Program-made: the position numbers and the translations under genes
Notes under the pieces: generated by a model
What the model saw: only the letters and a program-made list of their open reading frames with translations
The model's database searches: none
What the model was told of the DNA's origin: nothing
Origin: Neobacillus cucumis
GTDB taxonomy: Bacteria > Bacillota > Bacilli > Bacillales_B > DSM-18226
NCBI RefSeq assembly: GCF_016107705.1
Contig: NZ_JAEHGC010000011.1
Location: 62,001-126,000, forward strand
Length of the DNA: 64,000 bases
Direction: 5' to 3'
In this document: piece by piece, positions 8,340 to 16,743 of the stretch
How positions within the stretch are numbered: the stretch's first letter is position 1
How the letters are laid out: the number at the start of each line of letters is the position of its first letter

Positions 8340-9113
8340 TTAATTCCATAAAATATCTTTTAAAAATTCTTGGGCTCTATTGGTAGAGGGGTGTTGGAAG
8401 AAATTCTCAGGGGTATTATCCTCAACTATATTCCCATCATCCATAAATAAGATTCGATTACTAACTCGTTGGGCAAATTTCATTTCATGTGTCACAATCA
8501 CGATGGTCATTCCATCATTTGCAACCTGTTCAATTACCTGAAGCACTTCTCTTACAAGCTCCGGGTCCAAAGCAGAGGTAGGCTCATCAAATAACATTAA
8601 TTTTGGCTGCATCGCCAAGGCTCTGGCGATTGCAACCCGCTGCTTTTGACCTCCGGAAAGTTGATCAGGATAGGAATCTACAAAACTTTCTAATCCGACT
8701 TTCTTCAGCAGCTCCAATGCTAGGGATTCTGCTTCTTCACGGGACATTTTTAATACCCGTTCTGGAGGCAAGGCAACATTCCTAAGAATTTTTAAGTGGG
8801 GCCACAGATTAAAATGTTGGAATACCATGCCAATTTCTTTTCGTAAAAGGATGGATGATTTTTGATCCATTTGGTTTATTAAATGACCATCAAAGTACAT
8901 ATCTCCCTCTGATTTAGGAACAAGTAAATTAATACAGCGTAATAATGTACTTTTTCCTGAACCGCTCGGGCCTAATATTGTTACTTTTTCCCCTTTCTTT
9001 ACATCTAAATCAATTCCTCGAAGGACTTCCTTATTTCCAAGTATTGCTTTAAGACTTTTCACTCTTAATAATGGACTCTCATTGGAAATTTGCTCTGTAT
9101 TGTCTGCTATCAT
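8340..9113 (-). CDS. Amino-acid ABC transporter ATP-binding protein (GlnQ/HisP family)
   Basis: The ATPase of the importer. It has Walker A GPSGSGKST (about residues 48-56), the Q-loop VFQHFNLWPH, the signature LSGGQKQRVAIARALA, Walker B LMLFDEPTSALDPE and the H-loop VTHEMKFA. At 257 aa it has a normal length with an N-terminal extension of about 14 residues. The ATG follows a minus-strand GGAGGGAG. It lies between the solute-binding lipoprotein and the permease with short gaps, so it is in the same operon. Confidence 0.92.
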   Translation of the reverse strand: MIADNTEQISNESPLLRVKSLKAILGNKEVLRGIDLDVKKGEKVTILGPSGSGKSTLLRCINLLVPKSEGDMYFDGHLINQMDQKSSILLRKEIGMVFQHFNLWPHLKILRNVALPPERVLKMSREEAESLALELLKKVGLESFVDSYPDQLSGGQKQRVAIARALAMQPKLMLFDEPTSALDPELVREVLQVIEQVANDGMTIVIVTHEMKFAQRVSNRILFMDDGNIVEDNTPENFFQHPSTNRAQEFLKDILWN

Positions 9114-9140
9114 TTTCTCCCTCCATTATCCAATCAAGCT

Positions 9141-10073
9141 TTATTTTCCCGCTAAGGTTGGCGGCGTCCAATCATTTGACCGGTCAGCACCCGCACGAGG
9201 ATTTCCATCAGGAATAAACCAACCGTCTTGATCAAGGCCATATTTTGATAACATTTCCTTGTTTAAGCCCGTTTTCCACATTTCCTGTACTTCTTTATTA
9301 ATGGCGTCGTATAATTCCTTTTCTTTTGGATTCACACACCAAGCTGTTTGAAACTGTTTTCCTAATACAGAATAATTTTTATCGCTGTCCGTAAAGGTAA
9401 CGACTTTTAAGTTGTAGCTTGGATTTTGTTTAATGACGTAAGCACCTGTAGGAGGATCAACAAATCCAATATCTACCCGACCGATTTTTAAATCCTGAAT
9501 AAGGGCATTGTTATCTTTATAGGTAGTAACACTGGCGATTTTTCCCTCTGATTCAAGCTTTTGAAGGTCCGGCACAAACGCAAATCCCGTTACCGTACCC
9601 ACCTTATGTCCCTTAAGCTCTGCGATGTTTTTTACATCTTTTTTACTTTGCTGCTGAACAATCATCGAGGATGCATAATAGACAGGGTCGGTCATTAACA
9701 TGACTTTTGAGCGTTCGGGTGTCCAAAAGATATTGCCGATTGCAATATCGGCTCTGCCGGTTCGAACTGCTTCGATTGGTGCAGGCCACTGCATTAATTG
9801 TGGTCTTACTTTCAAGTTTAACTTTTCAGCAACTTTATGAATCAGGTCTCCGTCTGTTCCAATTATTTTTCCATCCTTAACCGCAGTCATCGGCATATCT
9901 CCGATAATGGCCACATTTAGATATCCTGATTCAACGGTTTTTATTTGAGATCCGGAATTGGATTGATCTTTTTTATTTCCACTCGTTGTTTTTTCATTCG
10001 ATCCGCATCCCACTAAACCTACTAAAGTGAAGACGAGAATGAATAGAGTAACAAATGATTTTTTTGCTGACAT
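9141..10073 (-). CDS. Amino-acid ABC transporter substrate-binding lipoprotein (SBP_bac_3)
   Basis: A secreted, lipid-anchored receptor of the importer. The signal peptide ends in the lipobox LVGLVGC (Cys about residue 23), a Ser/Asn/Lys linker follows, then a family-3 solute-binding fold (YLNVAIIGDMPMTAVKDGKI; RTGRADIAIGN; DLKIGRVDIGFVD). The start ATG follows GGAGGAAAATCCG on the minus strand. It lies between the FAD oxidoreductase and the ATPase gene, which ties uptake to D-amino-acid oxidation. The ligand is unknown. Confidence 0.88.
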   Translation of the reverse strand: MSAKKSFVTLFILVFTLVGLVGCGSNEKTTSGNKKDQSNSGSQIKTVESGYLNVAIIGDMPMTAVKDGKIIGTDGDLIHKVAEKLNLKVRPQLMQWPAPIEAVRTGRADIAIGNIFWTPERSKVMLMTDPVYYASSMIVQQQSKKDVKNIAELKGHKVGTVTGFAFVPDLQKLESEGKIASVTTYKDNNALIQDLKIGRVDIGFVDPPTGAYVIKQNPSYNLKVVTFTDSDKNYSVLGKQFQTAWCVNPKEKELYDAINKEVQEMWKTGLNKEMLSKYGLDQDGWFIPDGNPRAGADRSNDWTPPTLAGK

Positions 10074-10096
10074 CGGATTTTCCTCCTTCGATCAAG

Positions 10097-11362
10097 TTAG
10101 GTTGTTAAAACAGGTTTACTCAAAAAGCGATTGAGTGAAAATGGGCCAATCTCAATATCCGTTCGCCCTTCACTTATTAGTTGTGACATGATCAACCCGG
10201 TAGCAAGGGACATCGAAACACCGTTCATCGCATGACCTGCTGCTATAAATGAATTATTGATTTCGGGGATTGGTCCTAATATCGGCAAACCATCCGGTGT
10301 CATTGGCCTCATGCCGGTCCAAACCACTTCCTTCTCCCCTTTAATAGGGGTTTTCAGATATTTGGATACTGAATTTCTTAATCCCTGAACCCGTCTCTCA
10401 TCAATATTTTCATTCAAACCTGAAAGTTCCATTGTGCCGGCAATACGGATGGTATTGTTATAAGGGGTGACACCTGTCTTAGAATCTCCTAGATAAAGAG
10501 GATGGCTAAGTGTGATATTCGGTGAAGTAATCGTAATGCTGTATCCCTTGCCCGCTGTCATGGGAAAGTGATAACCAATTTTTTTCATCAGCTGATTGGC
10601 CCAAACACCCGAAGTGAAGAGAAACTGGTCCGCTTCTATTCTTTCGTTGCCGCAAACCACAGCTTCGATTCTTCCATTCCTATGAATAATGTCTGTTACT
10701 TCTGTGTTAGTTCTAAATTCAACGCCATTTTCTTTCAGCCACTGATAAAATCCGCCACTTAAACTTTCGGGGCGAACATGGCGTTCACTTGGTAAAAACA
10801 ATCCTGCTTCTACATTTTCTGATAATTGGGGCTCCATTAATTGTAAATCTTGTTTTGACTTTACGATGGGTAATGGAAGTCCTACTTTATTCACGATGCT
10901 TAGCTCCTCAAATCGTTCCTCCATCCCTTTTTTATCAAGAAAGGCAAATAGTAATCCCTTGTGATGAATTTCAAATTGAATTAGTTTTTCTGACTCTAAC
11001 TCGTCAAATAGTTTGAGAGTATTTTTGCTAATCTCTAATGCTGCATCAAACCCTTTATTAAATGACTCTTCATTACAATTCTTCCAAAATTGAAACAACC
11101 AATTGGAGATGGAAGGAATAGCAGTAGGTTTTATATATAAGGGACTGTCTCTTTTGGTCATCCATTTAAGAGATTTGCTAACCAAACCCGGCGCGGGAAC
11201 AGGTTCTGAGAGAGTGGGGCAGATCCATCCCGCATTTCCAGCAGAACAAGCCGCACCGGGAATCCCTTTATCAATGATGACGACTTCGTTATGACGTTTT
11301 TTCAAATAGTAACTACAGGCAAGTCCAATCATCCCGCCGCCAATCACCGCTATTTTTGTCAT
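10097..11362 (-). CDS. FAD-dependent D-amino-acid dehydrogenase-like oxidoreductase (DadA/DAO family)
   Basis: A DAO-family flavoenzyme that would oxidise an amine or D-amino acid to an imine and then a 2-oxoacid. The N-terminal dinucleotide fold IAVIGGGMIGLACSYYL is followed by an acidic residue at the end of beta-2 (VVIIDKG). The C-terminal FAD-binding stretch reads TGMRPMTPDGLPILG...GHAMNGVSMS, characteristic of DadA-like proteins. Length 421 aa is standard. It is flanked by RidA (deaminates reactive imines) and an amino-acid importer, which supports an amino-acid catabolic role; the substrate could also be an N-methyl amino acid. Confidence 0.84.
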   Translation of the reverse strand: MTKIAVIGGGMIGLACSYYLKKRHNEVVIIDKGIPGAACSAGNAGWICPTLSEPVPAPGLVSKSLKWMTKRDSPLYIKPTAIPSISNWLFQFWKNCNEESFNKGFDAALEISKNTLKLFDELESEKLIQFEIHHKGLLFAFLDKKGMEERFEELSIVNKVGLPLPIVKSKQDLQLMEPQLSENVEAGLFLPSERHVRPESLSGGFYQWLKENGVEFRTNTEVTDIIHRNGRIEAVVCGNERIEADQFLFTSGVWANQLMKKIGYHFPMTAGKGYSITITSPNITLSHPLYLGDSKTGVTPYNNTIRIAGTMELSGLNENIDERRVQGLRNSVSKYLKTPIKGEKEVVWTGMRPMTPDGLPILGPIPEINNSFIAAGHAMNGVSMSLATGLIMSQLISEGRTDIEIGPFSLNRFLSKPVLTT

Positions 11363-11383
11363 CGCAAACCCTCTTTTCTTTTG

Positions 11384-11758
11384 TTAGTCCTGTTCGATGA
11401 TAGCAGTTGCAACCAGTTCAATTTTTAAATCAGGTACGGTTAATGAACTGATGCCTAATGTCGCACGATTTGGGTAAGGATCTTGAAAGAATTCTTTCCA
11501 GACTTCATTCATTTTTGGCGTGTCATGAATATCGGTTAAGTAGACCGTGACTTGAACAATATCTCTTAAGCTTCCACCCGCGTCTTCCGCCAATATTTGG
11601 AGATTTCCGAAGGCCAATTCAGCTTGTTTTGTAAAATCACCCGTTTCAAAGCTACCGTCTCTATATACTGGAATAACAGAAGTGTAAAACATCTGATTTT
11701 TCTTAACAGCAACAGACAAGGGTCCGAGGTTTGGTAAATTTCCTTTGATTACTTCCAT
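11384..11758 (-). CDS. ridA: RidA family enamine/imine deaminase
   Basis: A small trimeric protein of the YjgF/YER057c/UK114 family that hydrolyses enamine and imine intermediates released by PLP or flavin enzymes. The family pattern is visible: LGPLSVAVKKNQMFYTSVIP, then LAEDAGGSLRDIVQVTVYLTD and the C-terminal PNRATLGISSLTVPDLKIELVA (read here in segments), which includes the conserved arginine of the active site. At 124 aa it is full length. Position beside the DadA-like oxidase suggests it clears that enzyme's imine product. Confidence 0.87.
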   Translation of the reverse strand: MEVIKGNLPNLGPLSVAVKKNQMFYTSVIPVYRDGSFETGDFTKQAELAFGNLQILAEDAGGSLRDIVQVTVYLTDIHDTPKMNEVWKEFFQDPYPNRATLGISSLTVPDLKIELVATAIIEQD

Positions 11759-11895
11759 TTTTTCTATCCCCTTTTATAAATTTATTATTCTCTTTTTGGA
11801 GTCTATTACTCTATTACTATTCAATATTTATCTGAATATTCAATCTCGTTGTGGTATATTTAAACTGTGTAAAAATTTATTCCTTTTTTGAACCG

Positions 11896-12891
11896 CTACA
11901 ATTGAAGTTTTTGACCAATATGATGGTCCAAAGCTCTTTCAAACACTCTTTTTCCTAAGACTATATCTTCAACTGCCATACCAATATTATTATTAATGAT
12001 CAATTCATCCTGATTTTGACGGCCTACTTCGAGACCAGCAACTACTTCACCAAGTTCTCCATTAATGGCAGGTAAACCGTCAGGATAGTAACCATACTGG
12101 TAAAAAAGATTGTTTTGCTCCATGCTATCGACAAAGTATTTGTCGCCTTTATTCATGGTTTGGTGTTCATATAATGTGTGCAGATCACAAAGGAATAGAG
12201 TATGCCCCTTCATAATCCATTCATTTCTAATTTGTGGTTGGGGTATTGCCGTGATAACAGTTGCAGATGTAATGATAGAAGAACTTTTTACTAGTTCTTC
12301 TAATGAGGATGCTTTTTTGATTTTTGCATGTATCTTGGGCTGAATCTCCGTAATTAATCGGTCCATTGCGTCTTGGTTCTTATCAAAGATATACACTTCT
12401 TTTAAGTTAGGTAATACATGCTGTATGAGTTCAATATGTTTTTTCCCTAATTCACCGCAGCCGATCATACCGAAAGTTTCTGAGTTTGTATTTCCTAAGT
12501 ATTTCACACCAACCGCTGTTACCGCAGCCGTTCTTACTGTTGTAATCCATGAACCATCCATAATAGCAACAGGTAAACCTGATTGATGATCATTTAGGAT
12601 CACGAGGGCGGAGATTTGTGGGAGATCATAATTTTTCCTGTTATCCGGAAAGCCGCTTGCCCATTTCATTCCACAAGCTGCTTGCCCCGGGATGTAGGCG
12701 GGCATTGCATGCATAAATGAATCTTCTAAAGGATGGATTCCAATTTTTGCAGGCATTTCTAATTCCTTTTTACCATGGATTTTTAAGGCTTCTTCTACAT
12801 ATTGAATCACCTCTAAATTTGTAATTTCCGTCTGAATACAATCTTTTTTGGTTAAATATAAAATTTCACTTCCAAGTTTCAGTGAATTCAA
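11896..12891 (-). CDS. Ornithine cyclodeaminase / mu-crystallin family protein
   Basis: An NAD(P)-dependent family that includes ornithine cyclodeaminase, alanine dehydrogenase-like and imine (ketimine) reductases. The Rossmann motif FGMIGCGELGKKHIELI is clear at about residue 140, preceded by the substrate-side segment MKWASGFPDN and ALVILNDHQSGLPVAIMDGS. The TTG at 12891 is preferred because a near-perfect GGAGGTGA ends 4 nt before it; an ATG 27 nt upstream lacks a site. It is the first gene of the minus-strand operon and faces the CdaR-type regulator. A ketimine reductase or cyclodeaminase role is equally possible. Confidence 0.82.
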   Translation of the reverse strand: MNSLKLGSEILYLTKKDCIQTEITNLEVIQYVEEALKIHGKKELEMPAKIGIHPLEDSFMHAMPAYIPGQAACGMKWASGFPDNRKNYDLPQISALVILNDHQSGLPVAIMDGSWITTVRTAAVTAVGVKYLGNTNSETFGMIGCGELGKKHIELIQHVLPNLKEVYIFDKNQDAMDRLITEIQPKIHAKIKKASSLEELVKSSSIITSATVITAIPQPQIRNEWIMKGHTLFLCDLHTLYEHQTMNKGDKYFVDSMEQNNLFYQYGYYPDGLPAINGELGEVVAGLEVGRQNQDELIINNNIGMAVEDIVLGKRVFERALDHHIGQKLQL

Positions 12892-13028
12892 CTTGTCACC
12901 TCCAATGAATAAAAACAAATATTTATATGATTATATGTCCATAGTGTTATTAGTTTGTACTGTATAAAAGAGCAGAAAAACTTATAGATTTTTTTGTATA
13001 AAATGAACAAAAAATTCGGGGGTGCCCT

Positions 13029-14192
13029 ATGATTGATCGTGATATTGCTCAAAATATTGCCGAGCTGACAACAAATATTTGCGGGTACACAGTCTCCATT
13101 ATCAATTCATCAGGATTAATTATCGGTTCCGGAGATAAATCGAGGGTGAATACAACTCATGAAGGCTTAGATGCCGTTTTTAATAATAGGGAATATATTG
13201 AACATGATGAAGAAGAGGTTAAAAATTTTATGGGTGCATATGAAGGGGTTGCATGCCCAATCGTGTTTAATAATCAGGTGATTGGTGCTGTAGGTATTCG
13301 GGGGAATCCAAAGGAAACGAAAAAGTATTTAGGGTTGGTAAGAAATCAAGTAGAAATGATGTATCAACAAATGATGTATTTTGAAATATATAAAATGAAA
13401 TCGGAAGCATTAGATGTATTTATTCAAGTATTGCTTTCCCATGATATTGAACAAAATTTAAGTTATCTTAAATCATTGGCCCAGATCAATAGTTATAATC
13501 TAGAGATCCCGCGCTTTGCCCTTGCGATAGAGATAGTAGAAACAGATGGTAAGGGATCAAATATAAAAAAGGAACCTTATCTTAAAGAACTTAATAAGGT
13601 TTTAAAAACAGTTGATGATTTCTTCGATAGCCCACAAAATATTTTCTCCAAAATTGGCAGCCATCATCTCTTAGTTTTTAAGACCTTATCTCAACCATCC
13701 AATCATAATGAAATTCGCTATATCCATAAATTAAACGACCAGCTTCTAAAAAAACATGGGGTTCGGTGCATGATTGGGATTGGTAATCGTTACGAGGATG
13801 TTATGAATCTTAAAAAATCTTATCAAGAGGCAGAAAACGCTATTTCTATTGCAAAAAGGATGGGGGAAACTGGTGGGGTATTTCACATTGAAGAAATGGT
13901 GGTTGGAAGAATTATTAACGAAGTAAGTCAAAGTACACGATCAAATTTATTGAATAATTCAGTCGTGGTTCCATTACTATTACCTGAAAATGAAATCCTG
14001 CTAGATACGTTTTATTCCTTTTGTAATAACGATTTTAATTTAAGCAAAACAGCAAGAGAATTAACTATTCATAGAAATACGCTACTTTATCGTATTAGTA
14101 GAATTCAAGCACTGACAGGTCTTGATATAACCCAATTTCACAATGCTACTAAATTATTCTTACTGTTACAGCTGAAACGTTTTGACTATTAG
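13029..14192 (+). CDS. CdaR/PucR-family transcriptional regulator
   Basis: A 387-aa regulator with an N-terminal sugar-diacid-recognition domain (about residues 3-135; ISSGLIIGSGDKSR-like strand, then GVACPIVFNNQVIGAVGI), a GGDEF-like middle and a C-terminal PucR helix-turn-helix (FNLSKTARELTIHRNTLLYR). It is transcribed away from the OCD-RidA-DadA-ABC operon, with a shared 137-bp promoter region, and is the likely activator of that operon. The N-terminal domain resembles diacid sensors, but here the inducer may be an amino acid, since no diacid enzymes are encoded nearby. Confidence 0.85.
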   Translation: MIDRDIAQNIAELTTNICGYTVSIINSSGLIIGSGDKSRVNTTHEGLDAVFNNREYIEHDEEEVKNFMGAYEGVACPIVFNNQVIGAVGIRGNPKETKKYLGLVRNQVEMMYQQMMYFEIYKMKSEALDVFIQVLLSHDIEQNLSYLKSLAQINSYNLEIPRFALAIEIVETDGKGSNIKKEPYLKELNKVLKTVDDFFDSPQNIFSKIGSHHLLVFKTLSQPSNHNEIRYIHKLNDQLLKKHGVRCMIGIGNRYEDVMNLKKSYQEAENAISIAKRMGETGGVFHIEEMVVGRIINEVSQSTRSNLLNNSVVVPLLLPENEILLDTFYSFCNNDFNLSKTARELTIHRNTLLYRISRIQALTGLDITQFHNATKLFLLLQLKRFDY

Positions 14193-14255
14193 ACAAAGAT
14201 GGCTTGTGCTGCTTGATAAAGCTGATCCGCCGCAGCCTCCTTTTTGGCATCGCTT

Positions 14256-14380
14256 GTCCGAATAAGGGGGCATTGGAACAGGAATCGGGGAAAATTCGGA
14301 AATTTAGTCCGAATATGCCAGATATTCGGACAGGAATCAGGAACAAGCAAGCTTTGTCCTAATGAGGCGGTGATTGGGAC
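14256..14380. repeat. Triple tandem hairpin repeat (about 50-bp period)
   Basis: Three related dyads begin at 14256, 14307 and 14356. The middle one is a perfect 10-bp inverted repeat, GTCCGAATAT / ATATTCGGAC, with a 5-nt loop; the others are GTCCGAAT...ATTGGAAC and GTCCTAAT...ATTGGGAC. The first two are followed by CAGGAATC(G/A)GG. They lie in the gap after the CdaR-type gene and immediately before 21-bp array 2. No coding potential is seen. Confidence 0.75.
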
Positions 14381-14433
14381 CGTGATGTGCGAAATCTGTC
14401 TTTATTCGTGAGTAAGCGAAGACCCTCTTTTAT

Positions 14434-14573
14434 GATATCGACACTTTTTCACCGGATATCAACACAAAATGGAGTGATATCAACACTATTTAGTAGGATA
14501 TCAACACAAAATAAGATTATATCAACACTTTTTGGTAGGATATCAACAAAAATAGGATTTTATCGACAATTTA
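14434..14573. repeat. 21-bp phased direct-repeat array 2 (seven units)
   Basis: Units start at 14434, 14455, 14476, 14497, 14518, 14539 and 14559. All steps are 21 bp except the last (20). The outer units match array 1, and the right flank (AATCCCCTTGGATTGCGGAC) is shared with it, so the whole of about 150 bp is a dispersed element with internal expansion. Confidence 0.9.
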
Positions 14574-14724
14574 AAAAATCCCCTTGGATTGCGGACAACT
14601 TCGACCGAATCCGGCGCAGAACCGCCCCGATCTGAACTCCAGAGCACTTGCTATCATCCCAAGTTTTCCCTATGATTAAATTATTATTCTGAATTTTGAA
14701 TCCTTATACAAAGGAGGTCGTGTT

Positions 14725-16743
14725 ATCCGAGAACTGGCAAGAAGACTTTTTACTATCATTAGTCTCCTTTTATTTATGACATTATCCCAACATATCGTAT
14801 TTGCTGAAAATAAAACCTATAAAATCGCCGGGGAATGGGATCTTCCTCCTTTTTCTTATAAAGATCAGCAAGGGGCACTGACAGGCATAAATATTGAATT
14901 AATGGAAAAAATCGCAAAAGAAAATGGACTTAAATTTGAGTACATACCAATGGAGATGCATGAAGCGGAACAGGCCTTACGAGATGGTAAAGTAGATGCG
15001 ATCGCGGGGGTAACCTATACCACCGAAAAGGATAAAGTATTCGATTTTTCTCAATCCTACTTTACGATGTCCGATTCGCTCATTATCCCCAAAAAAAGTA
15101 AAGACAAAATTAAGAGTATTGAAGATCTAAGGGACAGGCATATTGTTCTGCAAGATCATACTCCTGTTCTAAGCACATTATTAAACTTAAGAAATACGAA
15201 TCTTACCTTGGTGTCCAATGAATACTCTGGTCTATTGACGCTTCTAAATGGCCGGGCGGACGTTTTTATTGGGAATGAATTTACCGCTTCCTTCTTTTTA
15301 AAAGAGTTTGGTCAAGAAGACAATTTCCTTATTCTTGATGAAGTCATTAATCCGGCTGATTATGCGATTGCCGTAAAGGAGGGGAATGAGGGCTTTCTTT
15401 CGATCATTAATCAAACGCTTACAAAATTAAAGGCTAAGGGAGAAGTAAGTAAATTAGTAGATAAATGGGTTAGCCCGGAAACGGAAGCGAAAATTGCCCG
15501 TTTGGAACATTTTATCTTCTATTTATCTATCTTTCTTTTGATTGGTGCCCTGATCCTCATTGTGATCTATGTGTGGAATCAACGGTTAAAAGCAGCTGTG
15601 AATCTTCATACAAAGGACCTCCGACTATTAAATGAGGATTTACAGATGCAAAAGCAGCGAACGGCTGATAGCAATGCATTTAAAGATCAAATTTTAAATA
15701 ATATCGATACGGGCATCGTCACGTTCGATATCGATTTTAAGATCACAAGCTGTAATAAGCGGGCATTGGAAATTCTTGAACTTCCCAGCCATACGAAGTT
15801 TAACCTTCAGCATTCACCCATCTTTTTGAAGCTTTTTGAGCATGATCGTTCTGGACAAGCTTTGCAACAAGAGGGGGCTGACTATTATCGCTTTTTAGAA
15901 ATAAATGAAAATGGAGAACGAAAGGTCATCTATTATTCTCTCAATAAGATGTTTAACTCACTTGAAAACCAGGCAGGCTATTTGCTCTCGATGAACGACG
16001 AAACAGAAAAAAAGAAACTCGAACAAAAGCTGATTACACAGGAGAAGCTCCACGCACTTGGCCAGTTAGTAGCGGGTGTGGCTCATGAAATTCGCAACCC
16101 GTTAACGTCGATTAAAACGTTCATCGACCTGATTCCAAAGAAATACGAGCAACCGAAATTTCAAAAGGTCCTGATGGAGCATTTGCCGGAGGAAGTGAAC
16201 CGACTCAATCGGATTGTAACCGACCTAATTGATTATGCTCGTCCCAGCTTACCGAATATTCAACCCTGCACGGCTCATGAACTGACATCCTTACTCGCTA
16301 TCCTAAAAGTGACCATGGATAAAAACAGGATTGAATTTGAACAATGCATAGAACCTGACCTTGTTTTTCATATTGATCCGCAGCAAATTCGTCAGGTCCT
16401 CCTGAATCTATTATTAAATGCCGTTCATGCAGTCGAAGAAACAGAAGTGAAGAACATTAAAATCTTCATGGAGAAAGAGGATTCCGAGAAGGGGAGGATT
16501 AGGATTCGAGATACGGGTAAAGGAATGGAGCAAGGGGTACTCAACCATATCTTTGAACCATTTTTTACGACAAAGGGAAAAGGCGTCGGGTTGGGGTTGA
16601 CCTTATCTTACAATTTAATCAAAGAAAATCATGGAGATATTCAAGTAAATAGTATTCCTGATAATGGAACGACATTCACGATTTTATTGCCTTTATACAC
16701 AAAGGAGGAGATTCGGATTGAAGCCAAGAGTATTGGTTATTGA
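14725..16743 (+). CDS. Sensor histidine kinase with extracytoplasmic solute-binding-protein domain
   Basis: A two-component sensor. A family-3 solute-binding domain (YKIAGEWDLPPFSYKDQQG, to about residue 240) senses a ligand outside the membrane. One helix follows (FIFYLSIFLLIGALILIVIY), then a PAS-like segment, a HisKA H-box (GVAHEIRNPLTSIK) and an HATPase domain (N-box LLNAVHAV, G-boxes RDTGKGM and GVGLGLTLSY). An ATG at 14776 gives a protein without a signal peptide. Reading the same frame upstream adds RELARRLFTIISLLLFMTL, a good signal segment, but it has no ATG/GTG/TTG. AAAGGAGG (14710-14717) is 7 nt before ATC at 14725, so I place the start there provisionally. Its stop overlaps the regulator gene. 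Confidence 0.8.
   Translation: MRELARRLFTIISLLLFMTLSQHIVFAENKTYKIAGEWDLPPFSYKDQQGALTGINIELMEKIAKENGLKFEYIPMEMHEAEQALRDGKVDAIAGVTYTTEKDKVFDFSQSYFTMSDSLIIPKKSKDKIKSIEDLRDRHIVLQDHTPVLSTLLNLRNTNLTLVSNEYSGLLTLLNGRADVFIGNEFTASFFLKEFGQEDNFLILDEVINPADYAIAVKEGNEGFLSIINQTLTKLKAKGEVSKLVDKWVSPETEAKIARLEHFIFYLSIFLLIGALILIVIYVWNQRLKAAVNLHTKDLRLLNEDLQMQKQRTADSNAFKDQILNNIDTGIVTFDIDFKITSCNKRALEILELPSHTKFNLQHSPIFLKLFEHDRSGQALQQEGADYYRFLEINENGERKVIYYSLNKMFNSLENQAGYLLSMNDETEKKKLEQKLITQEKLHALGQLVAGVAHEIRNPLTSIKTFIDLIPKKYEQPKFQKVLMEHLPEEVNRLNRIVTDLIDYARPSLPNIQPCTAHELTSLLAILKVTMDKNRIEFEQCIEPDLVFHIDPQQIRQVLLNLLLNAVHAVEETEVKNIKIFMEKEDSEKGRIRIRDTGKGMEQGVLNHIFEPFFTTKGKGVGLGLTLSYNLIKENHGDIQVNSIPDNGTTFTILLPLYTKEEIRIEAKSIGY

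Noticed and set aside
14387..14635. Open frame encoding a heptad-like ISTLFxR/ISTQNxx repeat
   Set aside because: It is only the 21-bp DNA array read in frame (21 is a multiple of 3), with no ribosome binding site and no counterpart start in arrays 1 or 3.
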